A DNA stretch of 64,000 nt, from assembly GCA_905250075.1 (NCBI GenBank), contig CAJNOP010000001.1:143103-207102 (forward strand), given 5' to 3'. The DNA comes from Rotaria sp. Silwood1 (taxonomy: Eukaryota > Rotifera > Eurotatoria > Philodinida > Philodinidae). A program made the position numbers and the translations under genes. Below are positions 22,405 to 34,400 of this stretch, one piece after another; position 1 is the stretch's first letter, and each line of letters opens with the position of its first letter. The notes below the pieces were generated by a model that was given only the letters and a program-made list of their open reading frames with translations, ran no database searches and was not told where the DNA came from.

Positions 22405-23636
22405 TCGTTTGAGTCTTCTGAAAATTCCTCAAAATCAGTTCGGATGATATCGTTGAATTATTGAAATAGGATAGTTAAATCGGTATCATACGTTCACATA
22501 ACCCACTTGTCAAGTAAATTTCAATATAGTACTGGAATTTGTATCAAAAGTGAAAAGATTGCCTTCAAAACAAAAACAAATCATCTTTTGTATTGATATA
22601 TGAACCATTTTTTCTTTGTCTAGATTGAACATTTATTGAAAATTAGTAGATAGCTAATTCATTTTTGTAAAGAAGAAATCAGTTTTTCTAATCAGAGTTG
22701 AATTCACACAGAAAATCTTGAAAAGTATAATATTACCTAACTTACTACATTAATGTTATATGGGTATTTGAATGATATAAACAAATAGTTTGTGTCATCC
22801 TTTGATGCAGTACATCATTAATTGAAAATTGGAATGCACATTTGCAAACGATTCAGCTTAGATCATATACATTGGTAATAAATTCGTTTTCTTCACATAT
22901 GCCTTCAACTCATTGCAGTTAACATTCAATTATCGATCCTCCAGTGTGAGATTTAACTATTTATTTCATCCCTTTACGATTCATTGGTTCTGTCTGAACA
23001 AAACTTGCTCGATCAATTCATTCAACTCCAATAGCCACAGCTAATATCGAATGCCAGTTTGGTACTAATGATTTCATGATCGATTCTAGATGTACTCGAC
23101 TAAATCTAGATGACATAAACACCGCATTGTTTATACGTCCAGTGGAAAAACGAAATGATAGTTATTCATTTTTATCTCATGATACATGTTTCTATTCTTT
23201 TTCTTAAACCTATTTATATGTATTAAATGTACATTATACGATCTTTTGAAATAAAAGAAATAGTACTTATTACATGTAGTTGAAAAGAAATCCATAAAAA
23301 AAGATTCGTTTTTATGCTAGGTCCTCACGAATCGAGGCGATGGTGAAAAAACGCCTTCAGATGCTAGGTGTTTCTCTATTATGAAATATCAATCAACACA
23401 TCCACACTATTCCATGCTTGAATTTCATCTTATAGAGCATGTAGACGGTCATCTTATTGGTACAGAATATGATATTGAATGTAGACAAACTGTAAAAATA
23501 AAATATACTACATACTATTAAGAAATCATTCATTTTTCATGTTCTCTTCTTCAGTGCTATTGCTCATATTTATTTCATTAAACGAAATATTAGATGATCA
23601 TTTAATTAACAAAGTATCTTATTAAAATCTCTTTAG

Positions 23637-23646
23637 NNNNNNNNNN
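23637..23646. other. Short assembly gap (10 N)
   Basis: Ten unknown bases at exactly the point where the alignment between units A and C stops. The unit boundary may therefore be an assembly join. Confidence 0.98.
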
Positions 23647-24689
23647 TGAAAATAATTCATCTATTTTGAAGGAATCTATAATACATTAAGTATATGATCA
23701 TACACTTTACTGTAATTGAGATCAATCAAAGATATGATATGATATACATAAGAAAGAAATGAAAAGAACTCTGTATTGAGATTACAATGGTGACATCATC
23801 CAATTAATGAAATAATTCTATGGAAATCGAGATTTTTTTTTTTTGATAATTTAATAGAATTCAATTAGATTAATATTCTTTCTATGTACAGAGAAAATTT
23901 CCAATAAGTGACACTTCGCTAACTGACGAAGTACTTTTTGCCAAAAAACGATCTTCTCTATAGTGAATGTTGTGATATATTTCTATAGTGAGTACTTTCG
24001 AAAAGTTTCGATGATGTTCACGACATGAAGGTTTTACAATATTTGGAAAACCCGTAATTTTTCAACAACACAAATTCATAAAAAGGTGAGTAACAATGCG
24101 CGATAGTTGAATTAATTATTTACTAACATCCCTCAAATTTTTAGAGAACATATATGTTTTCAGTAAAAAAACAACTGCTTTTAGAAAAGACATGATCTCC
24201 CTATGGTAGACACTCTTGAAAAGTTTGAGAGATGTCCATCATATAGAGGTTGTACTACAATTTTTTATGCTATAACTATTGTCATGTGCGTTGAAATGAA
24301 ATCTCTTTCATAGAGTAACATTATCTTTATATTTCGTAGTAAGATCTTTTCAAATTCTAATAATAAAAATAAATAATATTAAAATGCTGTTCTGCTCACA
24401 ATATTTTCTTGTATTTGTAATGATCCACGTTTATTTTTAGAGTAAAGTTAAACTTATGTCAAAGAAGTATGTATTTCTTAAGTTCTATCATGTTTTAGAA
24501 TCAGTATTTTTTATCAGATCCTTCGTTCAAACATTTCTATCTCGGTGTATTGTTTGATACAGCATCATTTTATATTTTGACTGCTGATGTTATTTGTGTT
24601 TTATTTGATATATCTTTTTTCTTTCATTATCATTTTATAGTTTATTGTAGATTAACTGGTTCTTACAAGAATCATATCTTCCTAATAAT
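23647..24689. other. Gene-free stretch upstream of the dead WAP gene
   Basis: AT-rich, no recognisable gene. The upstream block conserved before the two live WAP genes is not recognisable here. Confidence 0.45.
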
Positions 24690-24990
24690 GTGTTATTTTA
24701 TTATTAGCCATTATTTCAATTGGCTATGCTAACAAACAAGTCTGTTGTGGTCATGAATTTATACGACTAACGGAAAAATAGCAACCAACATATTCAAGAG
24801 AAAACGATGAGTGTCTATTACGCTTAAAATATGATGTTGATGCAACGTCACTATTTGGCTTTCATTGAAATGTACTGAAAAGTAGGGTATGCAAACCAGG
24901 CATATGTTCGTCATTGTCTTTTAAAGTTACTTATATTGACTTTAGTATAAATGGTCGAACACAGTATTTTAAATATATATTCAATTAGAA
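24690..24990 (+). pseudogene. Dead double-WAP gene, copy 3
   Basis: In one frame the translation reads ILLLAIISIGYANKQVCCGH, then EFIRLTEK, a stop, QPTYSRENDECLLRLK, then LFGFH, a stop, NVLKSRVCKPGICSS. This follows the live copies position by position (IISIVNAGEKVCPGYGFIRPP..., SREKDECPSGTK, CGFQCIVP, GKCPT). The start codon is lost, there are at least two in-frame stops, several structural cysteines are mutated, and the second domain is unrecognisable. It lies about 290 bp upstream of the intact decarboxylase, exactly where a live WAP gene would sit in the ancestral unit. Confidence 0.85.
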
Positions 24991-25277
24991 AATCATTCTA
25001 TTTATTATCTATTTCCTTTTTTCTTCTTTCTTCAATAATATGTTTGTATGTGAAGAACATGTTTTTGTCACTTGATGTCTATTTACTTTGTACTTGAATA
25101 AAGAATAGTGCTTTGGAAAAGATTCTCTCTTTTTTTCCGAAAAAAGTAAATACATTTTTTTTTCATATCGACATACATATATATATAAGAACTTCTTTTA
25201 TAGCAAAACAGGATAAGCTGCTCTCATTTCATTAGTATTTGTATTCCATTTAAAATAAAACTACTATTAAATAGAAA

Positions 25278-28264
25278 ATGTCCGAAAAAACGACAATGAA
25301 AAATTCTATAAATTATATTCATGCACATGAATTAAATGAACAAACATATAAAAGTAAGTTTTCTTAAGTCCTTTTCTTGGTGTTTTTTTTTGTTAGATAT
25401 AACAAAAAAGATATTTCCATAGGTCTTATACCATATACATCGAATATGAAAACAACAAAAACATTTTTATATGCTACTATTGATATGGTACTTCGTTATA
25501 TAGCTGAAATGAATGAGCATGATTCACCTGTAAGCAATGAATATGTTTAAAAGTAAAAAAAAAGTTCTTACAGATTAAAAATACTTAAATAGGTTATTAA
25601 AAATGGACTTCTTACACCGGCTGAATATCGAAAGATGTTTACATTTGAAATAGATGATAAAGGCATTAATTTATATGACATACTTGCGAATTGTGAACGT
25701 ATTCTTGAAACAACTGTTCGATCAGGTATAGTTGAATGAATTCTTTTCGTTGATTTTAAATACATTTCGTTTGTTTTTTTGAACATTTTAAAAGGTCATC
25801 CTCGTTTTATAAATCAATTAAGTCAAGGCGTTGATATGATATCACTTGTAGGTGAAATAATAACAGCAGCTGTTAATGCAAATATGTTTACATATGAAGT
25901 TGCACCAGTTTTTAATCTAATGGAAGAAAGTATTCTTGCTCATATGCGTCGATGTTGTGGTTGGTCAAATAAAGAATCATTATTGAAAAATGGTGATGGA
26001 GTTTTAGCACCAGGAGGTGCTCTTTCAAACTTATATGCAGTACTAGCAGCTAGACATTATGCATATCCACAAATAAAAAAATATGGTATTCAAGCTGGAT
26101 TACATCCAGCTATGGTTATTTCAAAACATGTACGAATGTGTAACACTAGTGAATGTATTGAGAAGGGAACTACTGGAGATCTTGAATCGCTTTTTCACCG
26201 AGTCGATGTTTATTTTAATGAGTAATTGTAAGTTATAGAAATTTCTACGCAGCTTGAAGAGACCAAAAGTTTTTGTTGAAAAATCTAGTAAAATGTCCAT
26301 ATTTCAAACAAAGGCTAAAAAAAATCAAACTATTCTAGACTTCTCTGTTGCTCAATAGTACTCATCAAATAAATATCATTCTGGTTCAAAAACGATTTGA
26401 TAACCAAAGAGACTCCCTCATAAGTGCCAGATACCCAGACGTACTCATTCATTTATCAGCATGGTACCCTACTGAGAATTATCTGAATATCTGTTCGTTT
26501 TCAATAGCATTGTATGAAAAAATTTTCAACAAAATAGTATATTGAACATGTATAAGTATTTCGTAGTCAATTGCTGAAAACTCATAACATATCCAACGGT
26601 TCCTATGACATACTGATAGAAGAGTACAATGAACTTAGTGCACTCACTACGAAAGGATACTGGATGGTTTTTTGCATAAATTCTCTTTTGTTAAGTGTCA
26701 TTATTCCATGAAACGAGCTGCTGCCATACTTGGTATAGGAACAGAACATGTTTATGAAGTTGATCCAGATGAGTCGTGAGTTACAATGAATGAATAATAT
26801 TCTTATTGTTGAATAAGAATTTTTTGTTTTTATTTATTTATCTAGTGGTCGAGTGTCAGCAGAAAAGATGGAAGAAAAAATACTTTATTGTCATGAATTA
26901 GGATTTTCAGTATTTTTTGTTGGTATTACAGCTGGTACAACAGTTTTTGGTGCATTTGATCCTATTGAAGATATTGCAGTTGTTTGTCGTAAATATAATA
27001 TTTGGCTTCATGTTGATGTAAATTGTTTGGTTTTCCTGTTTTTTTTTTTATTGTAATAATAAATAAGTCTATTTAGGGAGCATGGGGTGGTTCAGCATTG
27101 TTATCACCAAAAACAAAACATCTTCTTCAAGGTATTGACAAGTAAGGATTTAGTTTAGAATATAATCAAATTGCTAATTTATATATATGTCTTTATTAGA
27201 GCTGATTCATTTACATGGAATCCTCATAAATTAATGTCAGTTCATCTTCAATGTTCAGCTATTTTAATAAGACATTCGGTATGTTTTATTGAAAATTTTA
27301 TTTTATTCTTTTGATTCTTTCTTTGTTCCGTTTTTGGAACGACAAAATACATGAGAGTTACAGAAAAAATATTTTAATTTTAACATTGTTTTCTTATTGA
27401 CATGAAGAAGAGTTTGATTCCATTATGAATAATCACAAAAAAGAAGAATGGAAATAGATTATAGTAAGCTGATGATATATGGAATAATGAGACTTAACAA
27501 AGGATTGAAAAGCATTGTTTATTGAAGTTAAAGAGAAATAATGATTCGAAATATGCAACAAATAACTAATCTAATATTGTTTTTGGAAAATATTTCGATT
27601 GTAAAAAAAAAACACAACAATAACTTTCTCTATAGAATATTCTTATGCAAGCCAATCAAATGTTGGCTGGTTATTTATTTCAACCAGATAAACATTATGA
27701 AACATCACTTGATACAGGTGATAAAACCATTCAATGTGGTCGACATATTGATATATTTAAATTATGGCTTGGATGGAAAGCTCGTGGTCACCAAGGTTAT
27801 GCTGAACATGTTGAAACATTACTTAAGAAAGCCAATTTTTTCTATGAAATAATATCTAAACGTGAGCCATTTTTTCGAATGGTTATGAAGGTAATGAAAA
27901 TTTATTTTCATAATTAAAAAAAAAGTCTATTTTATTTTCTTTTGTAGCCACCATTTATTAACGTTTGTTTTTGGTACATTCCGCCCAGTTTACAAAATAT
28001 TGATCAAACATCACTGGAATATAAAGAACGATTAGATAAAGTAACTAGATACTCTGTTATAGTTATTAATTTTAGTCTTTTTTTTTAAAGATAGCACCTC
28101 GAATTAAAGAACGTATGATGACAAATGGTACGATGATGGTTGGTTATCAACGTCTTGATCATCATCCCAATTTTTTTCGTGCAATTATATCGAATCCAGC
28201 AACAACAAAAGATGATATTATTGCTATGATTGATGAAATACATGAACTTGGACATGATCTTTAA
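25278..28264 (+). CDS. Group II PLP amino-acid decarboxylase (cysteine sulfinate/glutamate decarboxylase type)
   Basis: Eleven exons: 25278-25353, 25423-25529, 25593-25725, 25795-26129, 26696-26775, 26846-27017, 27077-27141, 27200-27278, 27636-27890, 27948-28040, 28091-28264. All phases fit and give 522 aa. The enzyme removes the alpha-carboxyl of an acidic amino acid with pyridoxal phosphate. Visible landmarks are [68 protein letters not shown] and the PLP-lysine motif TWNPHKLM (K333), then [14 protein letters not shown] and [11 protein letters not shown] near the C terminus. The motifs are closer to CSAD/GADL1 than to neuronal GAD; substrate (cysteine sulfinate, aspartate or glutamate) is unproven. 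Intron 4 (26130-26695) is unusually long and holds an FB repeat. It is the only intact copy in the array. Confidence 0.92.
26130..26470. mobile_element. Foldback repeat family FB, copy 3, inside decarboxylase intron 4
   Basis: 26170-26240 (aatcgctttttcaccgagtc, gatgtttattttaatgagta) matches 510-550 of copy 1. 26300-26430 (aatcaaactattctagactt, atcaaataaatatcattctgg) matches 975-1090. The arms pair with each other as in the other copies. The intron donor GTACGA lies at or near the left end of the element, so most of the 566-nt intron may be element sequence. Exon 4 reads on in frame to a stop at 26223 if the intron is not removed. Confidence 0.6.
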
Positions 28265-28834
28265 TTATTAAATTTTAGTCTTTTCAAAAATCATATATTC
28301 TTATAGAACCCAATAAAAATATGTCCCTTCGTAAATGAAATGGTGTAATATTCAAAAAACTTGATGTTTACACTGAATAATATTCTTTTAGATTTATTCT
28401 TTTCATGGTTGAAAGATAGAGATGAAAAGAATCTTAAATGATTATTGATTGAGAGCCATGAGACTTCTTTAAATTCAAACAAGATTCTTTATTCCTTTCT
28501 TTTGCAAGTTTTTTTGTCTGATATTCAAGATCAATGATATGTACATTATTTATTCCTTAATATTCTAAGTAGAACTTGTTTTCTTTTCATGTACTCGACA
28601 TACACAGATTTCAAAACATGTCCATATCACATGACTTTCTGTTCCTAGATAAGCACTTGAATGTTTGCTTCAGTTATGTGCATATTTCAAGCAACTCATA
28701 CGGTGAATTCATGAAAATCATGCGAATGAGCATCTTTGAAACGATCAATTCGAATAAAATAATCCAAACTTTCCTGCTAAAGATGAAAGAATGCTCTGTG
28801 CTATTGAGGATGTCTTAATATACTTACTCATATA
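28265..28834. other. 3' flank of the decarboxylase
   Basis: No gene. AATAAA is present about 45 bp after the stop (cccaataaaaat near 28310) and is a plausible poly(A) signal. Confidence 0.45.
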
Positions 28835-29499
28835 TAGTGGCGGATAAAAGTTTAGAGCGATTGTATTTTTGAGTTTGCTTTTCGATGATAATAAATAGGA
28901 AGAATTTGAAAATTCTCAGTAGTTGAAAGATTTCTCTGTCAGACTTGTTGGATCTAAAAACTCGAACAAAAAAGCTGCTTAGATGAAGATGCCTGAAATA
29001 CAAAGGTTCCCGAAACTAGTTTTCTGACATCCATTTGAAAGTTTTTGGAAATGATTTTATTTGATAGGTCAAAATGAGATGTCTCAGTTTCCTCCATGCC
29101 ATATCTTCATCAAGATATGTTGAATTTACAAAAGGTTCAAAATACTTTTTTTTTGTTTTTATGAGAAACTTTCATGACTTCATAATGTTTGATGCATCGG
29201 GACCTTCATTCAATCGAATGCAATTCGATGAACGAAAGTCATGAAGGAAGAGAAGACATCTCATTTCTCTCTATCAAGTAAAATCACTTTCACAGAACTT
29301 CAAATGCATATCAAAAACTAGTTTGGGGGTCTCGATTTTCCAAGCACTCTCATTCAAACAGCTTGATTGAAGTTTTTAGGTTCATAAATCCTGCAAGAGA
29401 ATCCTCTCGGCTACTCTGATGTTTTTTTCAGATTTTTATTAGCTATTACCATCGAGAAAAAACCTCAAAAATATCACTGGTCTCAACTTACGTCCACTG
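28835..29499. mobile_element. Tc1/mariner-like foldback element with long inverted arms
   Basis: The left arm, from tagtggcggataaaagttta (28835), pairs with the complement of the right arm ending ccactg at 29499 over at least 250 bp. Examples are 28855-28890 with 29440-29480, 28940-28975 with 29375-29410, and 29005-29100 with 29243-29340. Divergence is about 20-25%. The tip AGTGG(C/A)GGATAAAAGTTTAG resembles the CAGTGGCGGACAAAAGT termini of Tc1/mariner elements. The left flank ends in TA; the right flank TA is eroded. There is no transposase frame. It is interpreted as an old non-autonomous copy. Confidence 0.65.
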
Positions 29500-31479
29500 C
29501 AGTAGGTTTTCTTGTAAGCTCACCTGTTAAAGACTTTGTTATGTAAGCTGTGAATTGTTTTTATGAATCGAATCATTTTGAATGTAAAACTGAAGAAAAA
29601 AAAACAAAAAGCACATACAACATATTATTAAAATTAGTTTTACCCTTCACAGATACTGCTTTCATCGTTGTGACAGATGATCAGATTCAATAGAGTATTG
29701 TTATCGTTAGCTTGCAACGAGAGTAGACTATTATTGTTCATCTCTGCAGTTCGTAATATTTTCCATGAAGCATTTTGTTTGTGATTATCCTGAAACGAAA
29801 TTTGAACAAGACATTCAAGCACCTGAACTTGCCAAAGGCCTCAAAATGGGCTCTTATTACATGATTTTTCTGATCCAAGATACTCATGTACTACATGAGC
29901 ATGAAAAAAAAGTTTGACTAGGGTAGTGAATAGCTATTGTATTCAATTTAATGAACATAAGTCATCGTTTTCATATAATCTATGATTTGCATGCCAATAT
30001 TCAGTAAATGAATATATTCGTTAGAAGAAATGCATTTGTGGACTTAATGGTGAATCGGTTTATAGCTGATTTTACTATTTCCACAAGCAATAGGATCAAA
30101 ATCAAGGAGTTGATAACAGATCCGTAATTATTGATGTCAGCCGATGAATATGAAGACAATGAATTATTTTTACCATTTTTTCTTCTTCTTGTTGATGAGC
30201 ATATAAGATTTCTAGCATGACTTTGAAACTATTTTTCTTCTCTATTAGCAGTTGAAATGGAGAACATATTCTCTGAAGTTATATAATCTTGGGTGTTTTT
30301 TTTTGTTAGTTATTTTCTTTGCTCGTGTACATTTTATCAAAAACATGAAATTCAAATAGAATAGCAATGAAAGAAAATATTCACGTCGACAGATAACAGA
30401 AGCTATACATAAATTGGAAGAAATCAGAAGCACAAGGATCTTGCCAGAAAGCCAAAATATACATGTCTTAGACAAGAAATATGTGCGGGAGTATATGAAA
30501 AACAATCGTGACAGATTATCAAGAAGCACAAAAAAATAATCAGAAGAATCTTGCTTAATAAAATGAATATCAAAATTAAACTAACAGTATGATCTGCTTA
30601 TGAAATTTGAAAATAAGCTCAACGTACGCATTTGAACTATCGACAAAAACAATTTCAACTATTGAAAAAAAAGTCTTTTACTCTTTTTGAGTGCGGTATT
30701 CTTGAGTACTTTTCACGTTCACATTGTATTTTATCACTGTCATAAAACTATCCAACGAAAAACAAAGAAAATATACTCAACAGGTTTATCACTATATTCG
30801 TTTTTTCAATAACTTGCAGCGGTTTCTACCGAAGAATTTGGCGCTGCAGGAGATGTTGTAACAACACTTGCTAGGATGACAGTTTCTTTTTGAAGGACAT
30901 TAGAAAACTGCATGACTTTGTACATATTTTTAACGTCCATAAATGTAACACTATGCAATTCGATGAATTTTATGAATTAATAATAACAATTCGAGTTTAG
31001 TACATACGCAGCAGTGAATTTGGAAATATCTTTTCAAGTACATTACAGTACACAAGCTATTTTCTTCTATCGTTGCGCTGGTGAGAAGTTTTGAGCCTCG
31101 ATGGACGTCTCACTTCACTCGCTAATCTTACAATTCACGTTAGTTTTCTTTTTCTTTTTCTTCTTGTTTCAATACAATTATTTTCGACCTCGAATTTCCT
31201 TCAAGTTATATAATCCGTCTACTCAAATAAATTTCTATTCATTCTTTTCTGAAAGCAAACTCTATTCACAATTATTTTGTTTTCAATCTATCAAAAGAAA
31301 CAATAAATCTCTAAATGTAAAGAAAAAAAAACACAATATTATTATTAAAACATAATTATAAAATAAATATACAAAATTCACAAGAAACTATTCAAATGTT
31401 TATTTTTATGCCATATTGTCAAGTTCACCTAAAAATAAAAGAAAACACAATACTTTATTATGAACAAAGCTCAATATAA
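29500..31479. other. Gene-free stretch
   Basis: AT-rich; nothing recognised on either strand. The open frame at 31101-31355 is T-rich and low complexity. Confidence 0.45.
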
Positions 31480-34400
31480 TCAATATATAGACATACGACT
31501 AAGAGACTTGAAACCAAGTGATCTTATTATACGAGATAAACTTGTAATATCAGCTCGACTATCATTTAAAGCCCATTGTTCTAAACTTCTTAAACATCGT
31601 TCTTGTTGTGATAAATATTGTTCTTCAATATGTTGAATATCTTCATTATTTAACATTAATTCTCCTGCTATTTGTTTCCACATACGAACACATTCATCAT
31701 GCTGACAAATACGATTAAATGCCACATTTAATATTTTTATTTGATCTAAAAATTTCAATACACAAAAAAAAAAAGAATTTCTTTATTCTTTTGAAAATTC
31801 CTTTTTTTTTCTTCATGGTTTTTATTACCTTCTTTTGAAGATATGTCTTGTTCTTGACGTTTAGCCTCTTTCATTAATTGCAATTCTTGTGCTATATCCC
31901 ATCGATTTATATTCATTAGTCCATGAATTAATAATAAATCTTTATCAACTGAACGTGGTGCACGTTTAAACCATGTAAGTAACATATAATAAGGTGCATC
32001 ATCTTGATATTCATGTCCAATAGCTTCAATACGTATACGTGACATACCTAAACGACGTGCTAATCGATGCCATTGATTACCATCTAAACTTGCTGATATT
32101 TCATGAAAAAGTACTGGAGTTAAAATTCCTAATATAAAAAAATTATCAATGAAAAGAAATAAAAAAAAACAAAATCTAATGAATATTATTATTTACCTTC
32201 ACCAGTAAATGTTGTCAATGTTTTTGGAGTAGGTATTCGAATTCCTTCACGTGGTTTCGGTAACCGAATAACTAATTCTGCTAAACAAACATCTGTTTCA
32301 TGCAATTCTTGTTTCATCTTAACATAAAAACAAAACAAGCTATTAGCAAAATCCTGATAGGATTAAAATATGAAATACCATGTAGTTACTCTTACTAATC
32401 ACAACGATATTGTTTTATTCTATCGATTTTAGGACAGTTTGTTTATCATTTTTTATACTCAATCTTCGAAAAGCATGATCTATCGATTCAACTTTGTACT
32501 TCTATACTTCAACATTCCTTTTAGAACCTTGTTTCACAAAATGAATTATTTCTATCAATAAAAATAATGAATTTCATTATAAATCCCATATAATTGCAAT
32601 GTTGATTAAGTTTCATTATTTGCTAGTATTTTTATTTTATTAAAATAATAAACTCAAAGTTAGTCATAAAAATAGAAAACAGCATATTCAAAATTAGAAT
32701 TTACTAATGGAATTTCTATGTAAAATGTTTTCTATGAAAAACTATGAATTTTGAATGAAATAATAAATGAGAAATATAGAATAAAACTTACTATATCTAA
32801 TTGTTGTTTTTTCTTGTCAAGTTCTTTCGTAATAGGTTTTGAAATTTTTTCTTTAGCAAATATTTGTACAAAACCATAAAAAAATGGTGACAAATGTTGA
32901 GAATATTTATCGATTTCACAAACATTTGTTTGAAAGTAAAATGGAAAATACGTATTAAATGCAAATGGATATGATTGTTGATTATATTCAAGAGGTAGAA
33001 CATTACCACGAAAACGTAATTCTAATAATTGTCCTTCTTGTAAAATAAGTCGCTTAGATTGTTCTTCGTCATCAACAAAATTTTCTTGTTGAAGGTCATT
33101 ATCAATTGTTTGTATGCGTTGATTTGAACAACAAACAAAACATATTTCATTTGGATTTGATAAACGACGACGAAGTATTAATGAAACAGAACGCTGATTA
33201 AGTGATTGTTCAAGTAAATTAATTGTTGTTGGTAATTGTTTTGTTGATATAAATTGTTTATCATAACGAGCAATAATCATTCGACTATGTAAATATTGTA
33301 TATCGGTTGTTATAATATCATGAATTTTAGAATCAATAAGACTAACATTTGTATCAATATGCCACATATTTTCATTATGATTAGAATAAAGAAGAACAAG
33401 ACGTTCATTACTTAAATCTATAAGAACGAAAAAAAAAACGTTCTCTTTGATAATTAGTAAAAACATTATTTATGTTTGACTAACCTTCGCCAAGTAAAGA
33501 TTTAAAAATAGATTGTTGTTGTTGTAAAATAATTTCTTGTTGTGATGGTTGATTTGGTGTCGTTTGTTGAGATGTTTGAGATTCTAAAGTAGTTGGTTTA
33601 GTTGGTATGACTTTCTTTTTAGTTTGTACAAGAATGGGTAATGTAAATTGTATTGGTTTAAGTAAAGTAATATCATCATAATGAAGTTCAATTATTGGTC
33701 CAACAGCTAATAAACCATGACATTCATTTGAAAAATTCTTTGAAAATTGTGTAAATGTTGGTAGATCAACAGGTAGAACACGAAGATTTATATGAAAATC
33801 TGTTGAACAAACATTCTTCGGCCATTGTATTGTTAAACGAGGATCAGCATTTGATAAAAATCGACCCGATGATTTTTTATTAATAAGAACTGTATCACGT
33901 TTTAAACGTGATACAACTGCACATGATGCTGATTGATTTAATTTACATTCAACAAAACGTTTTTCCTATTGAGATACAAGGAAAAAAAAAGAACACGAAA
34001 AAATTTTCTTTTGTTTTGTTTCAAACTAAACAAACTTTATATGCATCAAATACTGATTCTTTTGTATCAATCGATATCCATATACCATTTGATTGACGAA
34101 TTTTTATTACATTTTCTCGATGAGTTGATCGTTTAATAATATAAGGTATAGCAATTACAATAGCTTGTTGTTGATATGCCTAAAAATAAACGATTCTTTG
34201 TAATATTTGTTTTTTTTTTTTTTTATAAAAATCGTTTTAAATGATACCGTTGAATCGAATTTTACTTCTAATGGTGTACTTATAAGTTCTTCTTGATTGT
34301 CTAGTAAATTTTCTGTTTCAGAAACTTTAAGAAATGTTACATCAATTGGAATTGAAAGAGCATTTGGTGGCAATCGAAAAATACATTGAGGATATTGATC

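Larger units (their letters stand above)
19600..23634 (+). repeat. Unit C: decayed decarboxylase-bearing duplication downstream of WAP gene 2
   Basis: This 4 kb aligns in order with 1-2885 (unit A). 19905-19945 matches the end of intact decarboxylase exon 2 (aatgaatgagcatg). 20040-20140 resembles exon 3. 23388-23520 still reads an open frame of 47 codons, with PHYSMLEFH and LIGTEYDIE, comparable with CHYSMKRAA and GIGTEHVYE of exon 5. Exon 4 with the core PLP fold is missing, so no enzyme could be made. Two later insertions sit in it: FB family sequence (20250-20990) and the palindromic element at 21958-22404, which unit A lacks. The right boundary is cut by a short gap. Confidence 0.65.

Noticed and set aside
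26130..26229. In-frame continuation of decarboxylase exon 4 ([20 protein letters not shown]) as coding
   Set aside because: It breaks the conserved SKHCHYS sequence, which is restored by splicing 26129 to 26696, and the bases belong to the FB repeat.
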